Of a stretch of 41,779 bases of DNA, positions 1 through 8,809 are shown piece by piece. Position 1 is the first letter of the stretch. Every line of letters begins with the position of its first letter. Location of the stretch: positions 1 to 41,779 of the forward strand of contig CADWAF010001107.1 in NCBI GenBank assembly GCA_902984215.1. Direction: 5' to 3'. Source of the stretch: Willaertia magna. Lineage: Eukaryota; Heterolobosea; Eutetramitea; Acrasida; Naegleriidae. A program made the position numbers and the translations under genes. The notes below the pieces were generated by a model that made no database searches, was not told the DNA's origin, and worked only from the letters and a program-made list of their open reading frames with translations.

Positions 1-560
1 AATAACATCAGTAATATTCGTTTTGTGAAGAGCAGAAATTGGCAATACACACCATGGATTACGCTTTTGATCAATATAATCCAAATTCATATGTTTTACA
101 ATTTCATCTTTTGTAAACCTTCGTTCCAAATCAATTTTATTTAAAATAATCAATACCGGTTTTCCATCTAATGTTTTATTTTCTAATAATTTATGCAATT
201 CCTTTTTACTTTCAGGAACTTTATCTACATCGGCACCATCTACAACAAAGATAACAACATCACATGTTTTAGTATGTTCTACCCATAAATTTCGGAATCT
301 TTCTTGACCTCCAAGATCAGCAACTATATTTCAAATAACAATAAATAAATTGATCAATTAAAAAACATACCTTTCATTGTAATATTTCCCTTTTTAACTT
401 TTCTAAAATTGACACCAACAGTTGGTAATGTTTCTCCAGGTTCATTATCACTAATTACATTTAAAAGTGTTGTTTTTCCAGAATTTGCCAAACCAACCAT
501 TAAAATATCTAATTCTTTGCCGCTAAACAAAGACATGAGTTTAGAGAAGAGTGCGCCCAT
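1..560 (-). CDS. ARL8: ARL8-like small GTPase (3' end outside window)
   Basis: This is an Arf-family small GTPase of the ARL8 type, a family that recruits effectors and kinesin to lysosomes. Exon 1 (560 down to 371) encodes a hydrophobic N-terminal helix (MGALFSKLMSLF), the P-loop GLANSGKT and the switch I segment TVGVNFRKVKKGN, close to ARL8 TVGFNMRKVTKGN. A 47-nt intron (370 down to 324, GTATG...ATATAG) follows. Exon 2 continues in phase from 323 with VADLGGQERFRNLW (DxxGQ motif) and NKID (NKxD motif), then runs off the window start at ...NITDVI, so only the last part of the C-terminus is missing. The N-terminal glycine could be myristoylated, although ARL8 is usually acetylated at this end. 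It is head-to-head with BUD13, 178 bp away. The alternative is a divergent ARL/ARF paralogue; the KVxKGN motif favours ARL8. Confidence 0.9.
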
Positions 561-738
561 TTTTTATGTCGTTTTTAGTTCCCTTTGTAAAAGTGACTCG
601 ACAAGAACTACTTTTGTTCCTTTGATTTTATGCTGTCCAACACTTTTTTACACACGAGCCATACTTTCATGTTGAACCTGTTAGTAAAACAATAGAAAAC
701 AAATGAAACAGTGAAGTATGTAAAATTAGAGAAAAGAA
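561..738. promoter_or_regulatory. Shared divergent promoter region, ARL8 / BUD13
   Basis: Only 178 bp separate the two divergent start codons, so both promoters must lie here or overlap the neighbouring 5' ends. No clear TATA box is visible. This is inferred from layout only. Confidence 0.4.
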
Positions 739-1725
739 ATGCCAGTTTCCGATAAATCCTATCTTGCAAAATATTTAAAAAAACCTTCATCTTCTACTTC
801 CAATGATTTCGAAGATAGTAATTCAAAAAAGAGAAAGAAATCAACAACAAATAATAATGAATCAGACACTAAAGTTTTTATTCCAACTAGTTACGGAGAG
901 AATGATAATAATGAATTTACTTATTTAAATAAAAAGGAAAGTAATTATTCAAAAAACAAAGAACCAAAGAAATCTTCTTCCACATCAACAATAATAACAA
1001 CAGATACTGATATAGAACGACCCACTAAAAAAGTTGTTAAACAATCTCGCAGACGATATGACAGCAGTGATGAAGACAACAATTCCGATAAAGAAAATAA
1101 TCAATCAAAGCCTTCAATAACTTCTAAACAACAACAAACAATAATTGATGAAGATGGAGATTTTGAAAGACCTTTACCATCATCTTCTAGTGAAGATATT
1201 GAAAGACCTCTTCCTAAACAAAATCTAGATGAACTAAGTGGAAAGAATGCTCAAACTATTTACAGAGATCCAAAAACTCATAAAATTATTTCATTTGAAG
1301 AATATAAAGCCTTAGAAGAAAAGAAAAAGAAGAAAGTAAAGAAAATTCCACAATCCGAACTTAAATGGTCTAAAGGATTAGTTCAAAATGAAGAATTAGA
1401 AAAGTTAAGAAAAGAATTAAAAGGAGAAATAAAAGAACAAAAAGAAGATGAAGATTTAAAAGAAGATTTAGATCCTATGGCTAAATTATTATCTAATAAA
1501 AAGAGTAAATCTTCAAATAAGGCTAATAACATTGAAAGTAATTCTTCAAGAAGACGTAAAATGTATGAAGGTTCTTTCCCTGAAAATAGATTTGGTATTA
1601 GACCTGGTTGGAGATGGGATGGTGTTGATAGATCAAATGGTTTTGAAAAGAAATATTTACAAAGTGTACAAGAAAGAAATGAAAAGGAACAATCAGATGT
1701 TCAATGGTCAATGGAAGGTTTATAA
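739..1725 (+). CDS. BUD13: BUD13 / Cwc26 pre-mRNA splicing factor
   Basis: This is the 328-aa Bud13 subunit of the RES (retention and splicing) complex, which joins the activated spliceosome in the nucleus. The last ~60 residues carry the family signature: [20 protein letters not shown] followed by a helix ending QWSMEGL, very close to the conserved Bud13 C-terminus that anchors the complex. A second conserved block is near residue 175 ([17 protein letters not shown]). The N-terminus starts with [12 protein letters not shown], like the YLKRYL start of animal Bud13. The middle is Lys/Ser/Glu-rich and disordered, with repeated ERPLP/ERPTK motifs in place of the arginine-rich repeats of vertebrates. 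No intron is seen, which is ironic for a splicing factor but normal here. The start is the first ATG, in an A-rich context. Confidence 0.93.
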   Translation: MPVSDKSYLAKYLKKPSSSTSNDFEDSNSKKRKKSTTNNNESDTKVFIPTSYGENDNNEFTYLNKKESNYSKNKEPKKSSSTSTIITTDTDIERPTKKVVKQSRRRYDSSDEDNNSDKENNQSKPSITSKQQQTIIDEDGDFERPLPSSSSEDIERPLPKQNLDELSGKNAQTIYRDPKTHKIISFEEYKALEEKKKKKVKKIPQSELKWSKGLVQNEELEKLRKELKGEIKEQKEDEDLKEDLDPMAKLLSNKKSKSSNKANNIESNSSRRRKMYEGSFPENRFGIRPGWRWDGVDRSNGFEKKYLQSVQERNEKEQSDVQWSMEGL

Positions 1726-1803
1726 AGCATGTTAACAATATAACCTTAGTTGATATATAATTGACTTTGTAAAATTATACTTAAAATTATTGCTTTAAAA
1801 AAA

Positions 1804-2651
1804 ATGTTTAAAAAAACTTTTTATTTAACAGGTGGATTGACAGCACTAGGAATAGGAACCTATGTTTCTTTTCAATATTTTGCAACTAAAAATCAATTAA
1901 ATAAATTAAAAAATAATGATAAAAGTAATAAACATAATGATGATAATTGTAATTGTTCCAATAATTTTACAGTTCAAGAAACATCATCTATTTATAATAA
2001 AATTTCACCAAGTTATGATAAAAAAGTTGAATTTGACGAATGGTTAACAGGTGTAGATAAATTACGTAAAAAATTAATGCTTAATGTTTATGGAGATGTA
2101 TTAGAAATTGCTGCAGGAAGTGGTAGAAATATAAAAGAATATGAACGTAGAAAAGATAATATTAATTCTTTAATTTTATCAGATAATGCAGTTGGAATGT
2201 TAAAACAAGCAAAAGAGAAATTTGAAAAAGATTTTACAAAGAAAGATATTATTCAATATAAAGTAGTTGATGCACATCAATTACCATTTAAAGATAATTC
2301 ATTTGATTGTACAATTGATACATTTGGTTTATGTTCATTTGAAGATCCTGTTAAAGTTTTAAAAGAAATGAAAAGAGTTACAAAGAATGGTGGAAGAATT
2401 TTATTATTGGAACATGGAGTAAGTTAATGATTATTATTTATTTATTTAAATATAATTAATAGAAATCAAGTAAATATCAATGGTTAACAGATTATTTAGA
2501 TGCATGGAGTGTAGATCGTGCTAAAAAGTGGGGATGTTGGTGGAATAGAGATATTGAACAAATTGTAAAAGATTCAGGTTTAACAATTGTAAAAAAAGAA
2601 ATTAAACAATTAGGTACATGTTATTATTACATTGCAGAAAAAAGAAATTAA
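1804..2651 (+). CDS. Oms1-like membrane-anchored class I methyltransferase
   Basis: This is a SAM-dependent methyltransferase with one N-terminal membrane span (residues ~7-27, after a Lys-rich start), the layout of yeast mitochondrial Oms1. Exon 1 (1804-2418) contains motif I EIAAGSGRNIKEY, an acidic post-I region (LILSDNA) and FDCTIDTFGLCSFEDP. A 44-nt intron (2419-2462, GTAAGT...TTAATAG) falls exactly after LLLEHG. Exon 2 (2463-2651) gives a short C-terminal region with WGCWWNRDIEQI, matching the Oms1/METTL7-type ending that follows LLEHG. Ignoring the intron would truncate the protein at 207 aa; spliced it is about 267 aa. The substrate is unknown. The location is inferred as mitochondrial inner membrane or another endomembrane. 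Its stop codon overlaps the stop of the convergent peroxidase gene. Confidence 0.85.
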
Positions 2652-3781
2652 ATATTTTTCAATTCATCTAAAGATGGAACATAATAATAATTACTTGTTA
2701 AACAATTAGAAAACTTCATAATTGCATCATTGTGACCAGTTTTATCCTTTCCAACCATTGCATTTAATAATTCATCATATTTATCTGTATTTGAAGAATA
2801 AGATAAAAATAATAATCCATGTTCACCTGTCACCTTTCCATAAGGGAATGATTGTCTTACAATTGGAATAATGTCACCTGTTACTTTTCTCATTCTAGCA
2901 ACATGTGATGTTAATGGTAATTTCTCTTTTTCCATTCCAGATTGTCTTTCTCTTCCAACAAATTCTTCTTGTTCTCTTAATGAATATAATTTATCTAAAT
3001 TTCTTTTATGTTTCCATCTTTGATGTAATAAGAAACTACCTCCACTCTTATTTAATGCTGCCTCTTCTCTATCTTCTTTTCCAGATGGATTATTAATTCC
3101 ATCAATGAATTTAGATAAATCTCTAGAATCTTGGAATTTAAATCCATAATTCTCTTCAACTAATTCTATTGCGTCTTCTGGGATTTTATCTAAAAATAAT
3201 TTAATAGTTTCCCAACAAAGTGATTGAGTATCTGCTTTAACATGTAAAATTAAATGATTTGGTTGTAAAGGCATTTCACCATATTCTCCTTTTCTTGTGA
3301 CATAATCTGAAGTATAACCATCTGGAAGAGGGAATTTATTTTTATCTTCCTTATTTAATTCTTTCCAATAAGTAGTACTAAATCCAATAGAAGCTAATAC
3401 AGGTGGTAATTCTAAGTCATCTTCATCTTCAGTACTTTTCTTATCTTTTCCATTAAATTCTTCTAAAATTGATGGAACACTTCTGACAGCTTGGAGGATT
3501 TGATCTTTATATTTCTTTGGATCTTTAAAACGAACAGTTAAAATTGCACATTGTGGATGTAAACCAGTTACAACAGCTGATTGTGGACGTTTTACCTCTT
3601 CTGCATGAATTGATCCAGTTGACCAATATTGTTTGAAGTTAAATGAAAAATCGTTTAAGGTACTTTGATTATTAAATTGAAAATTAGAAAATGTAATTGC
3701 ACTTCCTACTGTTAAAACAGAAGCTGTAGAGAATAATAGTAATTTTCTATTTTTTGAAATGAAACGTTTGGCGAAATTCAT
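2648..3781 (-). CDS. DyP-type heme peroxidase, N-terminally anchored or imported
   Basis: This is a 377-aa dye-decolorizing-type peroxidase, which uses heme and H2O2 to oxidise varied substrates. The diagnostic GxxDG-type block is SKFIDGINNPSG, with catalytic Asp227. The proximal heme ligand is His293 in TSHVARM, and the conserved distal Arg is probably Arg309 in VRQSFPYG. The C-terminal GLLFLSYSSN is also typical of the fold. The first ~35 residues are basic then hydrophobic (KRFISKNRKLLLFSTASVL), which could be a mitochondrial presequence or a membrane anchor. DyP enzymes are mostly bacterial and fungal, so a transferred origin is plausible, but base composition matches the neighbours. The only structural oddity is that the G of GxxDG is replaced (S/K before FIDG). 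Confidence 0.9.
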   Translation of the reverse strand: MNFAKRFISKNRKLLLFSTASVLTVGSAITFSNFQFNNQSTLNDFSFNFKQYWSTGSIHAEEVKRPQSAVVTGLHPQCAILTVRFKDPKKYKDQILQAVRSVPSILEEFNGKDKKSTEDEDDLELPPVLASIGFSTTYWKELNKEDKNKFPLPDGYTSDYVTRKGEYGEMPLQPNHLILHVKADTQSLCWETIKLFLDKIPEDAIELVEENYGFKFQDSRDLSKFIDGINNPSGKEDREEAALNKSGGSFLLHQRWKHKRNLDKLYSLREQEEFVGRERQSGMEKEKLPLTSHVARMRKVTGDIIPIVRQSFPYGKVTGEHGLLFLSYSSNTDKYDELLNAMVGKDKTGHNDAIMKFSNCLTSNYYYVPSLDELKNI

Positions 3782-4149
3782 GATAGTGACTTAACAACTG
3801 TTAATTGCTTTGGAGAATTTTTTTTTGATCACCAATTAACGAAGGGATGGGAGTTTTTATATTACAACAACTAGACAAGTAAATGCGTCTGGAATCTTTG
3901 TAGTCCACTTTGAAGGACGCACAAACGTTTGGTGAGGAATACCTTGTTACATAAATAGTAAAAGTAAAGAACTACTAAAACCATTTAAACATTCGAAACG
4001 CTGAGTAATTGAAAGGTTTGTAGGTACAAGCAATTAATTGCCTTAAAACAATTCAACTTCTACAATGCAAATTGTCAGACAATAACAAACCCTTTCATTC
4101 TACTTTCCTTCCTTTTAGCTCCACTTTTAAAAATAATTTAAAATAAAAA
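3782..4149. other. Intergenic region (divergent promoters)
   Basis: This 368-bp stretch between the divergent peroxidase and YIPF1/2 starts contains no convincing ORF or RNA gene. A slightly GC-richer patch lies near 3880-3930. No TATA box is clear. Confidence 0.5.
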
Positions 4150-5149
4150 ATGAATCAAAATCTGACACCTCCCGAAGATTTAGAATTTCAAGGTAAGTTT
4201 GATTTGAAAACGCAATAATTGATTAATTAATTAAATAGATTCTTCATTACATGAACCAACCGGAAGAATGAATCTTGATGATAATATATTAGATGTTCAA
4301 CCATTAAATCCAACGACACCAAATAGTATTCCTAATTCACCAACAATATTATTAGATGATAATGAAGAAGATGAAGATGAATTAAAAGATTTAGATTTAT
4401 CACAATATAATTTCTGGAATATTGAATATTATATGCCTTATTTTAATATAAATACAACTGAAGTAGCTTTACGTTTATCAAAACCATTTCTATTTTTATT
4501 TCAAACAAATCAACCATTTATTTCTTTTATTCGTAGAGGAAAGAAACAATCAGATTTATGGGGACCATTTTGGGTTATTACTTCTTTAATTGTTGTAATT
4601 GTAATGACAAGTAATTTAAGTGAATTAATTAATATTAATTCAATTGGTAGAAAGATTAAAGATGATTTAACACCTAAAAGTTTATTTAATACTAATAATA
4701 CAAATGATAATAATAAGATAAATGATTCTTCTATTTTAGAATGGACACTTGATTTTTCAGTAATATCTGTTGGATCTACATTATTTTATGTTTATTCAAT
4801 TGTTGTTCCTGCAATGTTATGGTTTATGATGAAATATAAAGGTATAATGATTAATTTAATTGAAACTATTTGTGTTTATGGATATAGTTTTATAGTTATT
4901 TTACCTTGTTTATTATTATGTATTTTTGATATTACATGGTTAAGATGGTTATTAATTTTATTAGGTTTTATTTATTCTTCTTTATTTATTATATTTTCTT
5001 TATTACCTGAATGGAAGAAGGTTGTCAATGGTCCACAAGATAATTTGTTTTTATTAATTTTTGTACTTTTTGTTTTTATTTTACATGTTTTATTAGCTTG
5101 TTTTGTTAAATTGTATTTTTATACCTTCTCTGTTTCATTACCAAAGTAA
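4150..5149 (+). CDS. YIPF1/YIPF2-like Yip1-domain Golgi membrane protein
   Basis: This is a Yip1-domain protein of the YIPF1/2 type, five-span Golgi/endosome proteins linked to Rab GTPase traffic. The true start is a small first exon, 4150-4192 (MNQNLTPPEDLEFQ), followed by a 46-nt intron (4193-4238, GTAAGT...AAATAG). Exon 2 continues with DSSLHEPTG, giving 317 aa. The cytosolic N-terminus is acidic and leads into YNFWNIEYYMPYFNINT, the family hallmark (FWxxEYYxxxFxVxT). LWGPFWVITSLIVVIV starts the first of about five membrane segments. A low-complexity Asn loop sits between spans 1 and 2. A second Yip1 relative of another subfamily lies at 17.5 kb. The first in-frame ATG of exon 2 (4268) would lose 24 residues; splicing signals favour the longer form. 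Confidence 0.87.
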
Positions 5150-5276
5150 ATAAATCATATTACATGTAATACTATATAGTATGAATCAATTTAATTCCAT
5201 CTTGTCGGTCCTATTATATCGTGTTCATATTATTATTAGATGAAAATGATGGTGAAATAAAAAGAAGAAGAAAAAA

Positions 5277-5651
5277 ATGCCAACTAATTTCTCATCGGAA
5301 CAATATCAAAGTTTAAATCAACAAACAACTCCACCTTCATCTAAACCAATATTTGAAAGATTACAAACGGAAGGTACTACCACCACTACTAATAAATCTA
5401 CAAATACATCTACTACTAACACTACTAATAATACAGTTAAATTACCATCAAAATCAAAAGGAGGATTCCGATCATTTTTAAGTAATATACCTGCTCATGC
5501 TGCTCCTTTTGAAAGGAAGAAAGGACCTGCAAAAATTGGAATATTTTTAGGTGCAATTATCTTTGGTACTTATGCTTATACTATTTGGAATATGAGACAA
5601 GAAAACTTTTCTGATGTAGTTATTCCAGAAACATTTAAGGAACAAAAATAA
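5277..5651 (+). CDS. COA3: COA3-like cytochrome c oxidase assembly factor
   Basis: This 124-aa protein resembles COA3/CCDC56, an inner mitochondrial membrane factor that stabilises newly made COX1. The supporting part is the single transmembrane segment and its flank: KIGIFLGAIIFGTYAYTIW then NMRQENFSDV, matching the animal pattern of a GxGIGAxxxxxYGYT-like span followed by ISQERFLDEL. The first ~60 residues are Thr/Asn/Ser-rich and disordered, with no recognisable domain. The neighbouring gene is convergent. The family is short and weakly conserved, so the call rests on one segment and its membrane topology. Confidence 0.68.
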   Translation: MPTNFSSEQYQSLNQQTTPPSSKPIFERLQTEGTTTTTNKSTNTSTTNTTNNTVKLPSKSKGGFRSFLSNIPAHAAPFERKKGPAKIGIFLGAIIFGTYAYTIWNMRQENFSDVVIPETFKEQK

Positions 5652-5837
5652 TTTGAATTTTATTATTTTAAAAAGGGAGAGTGTTTGTATTATAATAAAG
5701 TAAGCATAACTTCTTCTGCCTCCCCACAGACCACTATATGGATATCCTCCATATCCATACCAATTTTCTTCACCTTGGACGCAAAGAAGCATACACAAAA
5801 CTACTAAGGTTACTGCAATTATAACAAGTTTCTTCAT
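5547..5837 (-). CDS. Small secreted Gly/Tyr-rich peptide precursor (3' end uncertain)
   Basis: The ORF opens with a strong signal peptide (MKKLVIIAVTLVVLCMLLC, cleavage likely after VQG). A short aromatic/glycine segment follows, ENWYGYGGYPYSGLWGGRR, ending in Gly-Arg-Arg. A good TATA box lies 61 bp upstream of the ATG, supporting a real transcription unit. After residue ~45 the reading frame becomes nondescript and runs about 105 nt antisense into the COA3-like coding region before the first stop. The real C-terminus may therefore be shorter, via an unseen intron or a lost stop. The GYGGY composition resembles secreted antimicrobial or structural peptides, but no family is recognised. The function is unknown. 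Confidence 0.5.
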   Translation of the reverse strand: MKKLVIIAVTLVVLCMLLCVQGEENWYGYGGYPYSGLWGGRRSYAYFIIIQTLSLFKIIKFKLFLFLKCFWNNYIRKVFLSHIPNSISISTKDNCT

Positions 5838-5888
5838 ATTGGTTATTTCTTATTATTTTTGGATTGATTAACTTACTGACTCAGGTAA

Positions 5889-5898
5889 CCCTTTTATA
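5889..5898 (-). promoter_or_regulatory. TATA box of the small secreted peptide gene
   Basis: The minus strand reads TATAAAAGGG starting 61 bp before the ATG at 5837. This is a near-consensus eukaryotic TATA box at a spacing that allows a ~30-nt 5' UTR. Confidence 0.6.
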
Positions 5899-6178
5899 TC
5901 TGCATATACCAGATCTTTTTGTATTATTTCCAACCAAAGAAATTTTCTTTCAGAGTTAACTGGATATCTCTAAAAAAGTAAAGTATTTATACAGGGTCAA
6001 GATGGTGGCGTATTGTAAATGATTGAAAAATATTCAAAATTATTTTATGCAGATATTATGTCACTTTACAACTAAGCTAAGTTTAGACAAACACATTTAG
6101 AAGTGTTATTTCTGATTTCTAAATTCATTATACCAACCTCATGCAAGGAAAATTTTAGTTGCTCATTAACGTTGTTAT

Positions 6179-6249
6179 TTTTTACAATACTATTCTGTAG
6201 TTAATTTCACAGTCAATTCAGTTTTTACAATACTATTCTGTAGTCAATT
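6179..6249. repeat. Pair of 28-bp direct repeats upstream of Beclin
   Basis: Copies at 6179-6206 and 6222-6249 differ at one base (TTTTTACAATACTATTCTGT then AG[T/C]TAATT-like ends, T/C being the difference). The period is 43 bp. They lie 57-127 bp before the Beclin ATG, so they may be promoter elements or a local duplication. Confidence 0.8.
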
Positions 6250-6305
6250 CGCGCACTTCCTGCTGTGACGCCTTTAAAAAAAAATTAATTTTCAAAAAAT
6301 AAAAA

Positions 6306-8522
6306 ATGCGAAAGAGAACAAATGCCCAGCGATTGACACTTCAGCCAACAAAATCTGCACCAAATCTTATCGCTTTAAACAACACCAATAGTAATGGTAC
6401 TGTAACAACAACATCAATAAATAACACTAATAACAATACCGGTACATCAACTCCTCCAACATTAAACAGATCTTCACAAGTAAATCAAACTTACAATCGA
6501 TTACCAAGTATGAATAATAGTCCAGTAACATCTTTCAATTCTTCTCCGGTTACCAATTCATATTATTATACTCATACACCACTACCATCTCAACATGCAC
6601 ATCTTTTACAAACAATTTTACAACAACAATCAACTTCTAACAGTCCAATTACAAATATTAATCCTTCGAATAGTAATAATTTTGATATAAATTCTACAAT
6701 AAATCAATTAGATCCTGAACAATTACATGAAATGTTATATTTCCCTAAATATAAAAAAGCAAAACATACTTGTGTTTGTCAAAAATGTAGACAACGAATA
6801 ACTATCTATTTTCATGATGATTCATTAAAAATCCATTGTATAAAAGTATATGATCCAACTGTCTATTTTAATCAACAAAATTCTTTCCCAAATGAAGAAG
6901 AAGATCTTATTAATAATGGAACTATACCAACTGAAGGAATCTCTATACCAAATAGTAATAATAATCAAAATAATAGTGTGAATGGTGGATCTATGATTGA
7001 AAACTCAAATAATTCTTCAAGTGCAGTAGCGGGAATGATGAGTAGTTCATTTTCGGGGGGAATTGAAGGCCATTTTCTTGGCGGGATTGGCGCAAATATT
7101 ACGGGATCAAGTTCTTTTTCCGCTTCTTCTTCTTCTTTTCTTTCGTCATCGGGAAATAATGGTTCTTTTATGATGGTGAATAATAACAATGGAGGGATAT
7201 CAATGGTAGAGGAACAACAACCGGAAAGTATTCCTTCACCACTTCATAATAGAAGTCCAACAACTACTACTAATCCATTTGTAAATCAAAATAGTAATCC
7301 TATCGGATCTAAAAAGATAAGTAATGATGTTAGTCCTCTATTAAGAGATACTTTTAAAGGGTCGAATAGTAGTAGTGCTAATTTATCAAATGTTGATAAG
7401 AAAAGATTTTCTTTTAATCCAAAAAAGAAAGAAGCTCAACAAATTAAAATTCAACAAGAAAAACAATTAAAATTTCATCAAAGAATGTTACAATTACAAG
7501 AAGAACAATTACAATTAGATGAAAGATTAATTTCAAATGAATTATATGAATATTATAATGAATTTATAAAAAATTTATATATTTATCTTTCCGAAGTAGT
7601 TTTAATAGATACACCATTATGTACAGAATGTATGGAAAGTATATCTTATCAATTAGAAAATATTCAATTAAAGAATTTATTAAAAGAAGAAATAATTTAT
7701 AAAGAATATTTAGATAAAGTAAATAATAATGAAGAAGAAGAATTTAAAGAAAATGAAAAATTATTATTAGAATTAGAAAAAGAAGAATTAGAATTAGAAA
7801 AGGAATTAAATGAATTAAAAGAAATGGAAAATGAAATTTTAGAAAGAGAAATAATTGAAAATGAAAATCAAAATGAATTCCAACAATTAGAATATAATTA
7901 TTGGAAAGAATATAATAATTTTCAACATGAATTACAATTATTTAATGAAGAACGTGAAACTATTCAACAACGTATTATTTATATTTCTAAAGAATTAGAG
8001 AAATTAAATAGTACAAATGTATTTAATGATGCTTTTCATATTTGGTATGAAGGACATTTTGGTACTATAAATAATTTCCGTTTAGGTAAATTACCAACAC
8101 AAAATGTTGAATGGAATGAGATTAACGCTGCATGGGGACAAGCTGCATTATTATTATTCTCTTTATCAAAACATAAACATTTTGCTTTTTCAAAATATAA
8201 AATTATTCCAATGGGTAGTTTTTCAAGAATAGAAACTTTAGATAATAAGAATAGTTATGATTTATTTGGTGGTGGTAGTATTGGTGGTTTATTTTGGCAA
8301 TCAAAGTTTGATAAAGCAATGGTTGCGTTTTTACATTGTTTAAAAGAGTTGGGTACTTTTGCTGAAAAACAAGATGCTGAATTTGAATTACCTTATAAAA
8401 TTTTAGATGATAAAGTTGGTGGAAAATCTATTAAACTTGGAAATGATGAAAATTGGACAAGAGCTTGTAAATATGTATTAACTGATTTAAAATATTTAAT
8501 ATCTTTTTGTGTTTCAAAATAA
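6306..8522 (+). CDS. BECN1: Beclin 1 / Atg6 autophagy protein
   Basis: This 738-aa protein is the Beclin 1/Atg6 subunit of class III PI3-kinase (VPS34) complexes in autophagy and endosomal sorting. Features in order: a Ser/Thr/Asn-rich N-terminus; a CVCQKC motif near residue 156 matching the FVCQRC start of animal Beclin; a long low-complexity insert (~200-370); CTECMESISYQLE near 439, like Beclin CxECTDxLLxQL; a Glu-rich coiled coil (~380-565); then the evolutionarily conserved domain from ~580 (WYEGHFGTINNFRLGKLP, WNEINAAWGQAALLL, YDLFGGGSIGGLFWQSKFDK). The C-terminus NWTRACKYVLTDLKYLI is the membrane-binding end. It is longer than human Beclin (450 aa) because of the N-terminal and central inserts. 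No intron is seen. Confidence 0.95.
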   Translation: MRKRTNAQRLTLQPTKSAPNLIALNNTNSNGTVTTTSINNTNNNTGTSTPPTLNRSSQVNQTYNRLPSMNNSPVTSFNSSPVTNSYYYTHTPLPSQHAHLLQTILQQQSTSNSPITNINPSNSNNFDINSTINQLDPEQLHEMLYFPKYKKAKHTCVCQKCRQRITIYFHDDSLKIHCIKVYDPTVYFNQQNSFPNEEEDLINNGTIPTEGISIPNSNNNQNNSVNGGSMIENSNNSSSAVAGMMSSSFSGGIEGHFLGGIGANITGSSSFSASSSSFLSSSGNNGSFMMVNNNNGGISMVEEQQPESIPSPLHNRSPTTTTNPFVNQNSNPIGSKKISNDVSPLLRDTFKGSNSSSANLSNVDKKRFSFNPKKKEAQQIKIQQEKQLKFHQRMLQLQEEQLQLDERLISNELYEYYNEFIKNLYIYLSEVVLIDTPLCTECMESISYQLENIQLKNLLKEEIIYKEYLDKVNNNEEEEFKENEKLLLELEKEELELEKELNELKEMENEILEREIIENENQNEFQQLEYNYWKEYNNFQHELQLFNEERETIQQRIIYISKELEKLNSTNVFNDAFHIWYEGHFGTINNFRLGKLPTQNVEWNEINAAWGQAALLLFSLSKHKHFAFSKYKIIPMGSFSRIETLDNKNSYDLFGGGSIGGLFWQSKFDKAMVAFLHCLKELGTFAEKQDAEFELPYKILDDKVGGKSIKLGNDENWTRACKYVLTDLKYLISFCVSK

Positions 8523-8711
8523 ATTATTTATTTAATAAATTGCACTTTTGTAAAGTATTATCTATACAACACAAAAGAACAAATCACAGAATATAAAAGT
8601 ACATTGGGCAAGCCATATAAATTATAAAAAGCAAAAGAGTATCTGGACTTTTAGGCGACCACCAACAGCGCCGAAATTACTTGTTTACAAAATCAACAAC
8701 ACTATAAAAAA

Positions 8712-8765
8712 ATGAGTTCTGAACCCAAACAAAGATTTCACACAAAAAAAATCAAACAATATTAA
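8712..8765 (+). promoter_or_regulatory. Possible 17-codon upstream ORF
   Basis: An ATG in an A-rich context (AAAAAAATGAG) opens a 17-codon frame ending TAA, 44 bp before the CoA-disulfide reductase start. It resembles genuine starts in this window, but a TATAAAA just upstream (8704) could instead place the transcript start downstream of it. Whether it is transcribed is unknown. Confidence 0.2.
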
Positions 8766-8809
8766 ACTAACTGTTTATTAATAATAACGATAAAAAAGAA
8801 GTAGAAGAA

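Larger units (their letters stand above)
5838..6305. other. Intergenic region, secreted peptide / Beclin
   Basis: This 468-bp divergent spacer holds the TATA box at 5889-5898 and a pair of 28-bp direct repeats at 6179-6249. No ORF of note is seen. Confidence 0.5.

Noticed and set aside
3883..3922. Weak inverted repeat TGCGTC...GACGCA in the peroxidase/YIPF spacer
   Set aside because: Six-base arms over a ~26-nt loop are expected by chance at this scale, with no supporting context.
6965..7189. 74-aa minus-strand ORF within Beclin
   Set aside because: It is the antisense shadow of a Ser/Gly-rich codon run in the coding strand, with no signal or domain.
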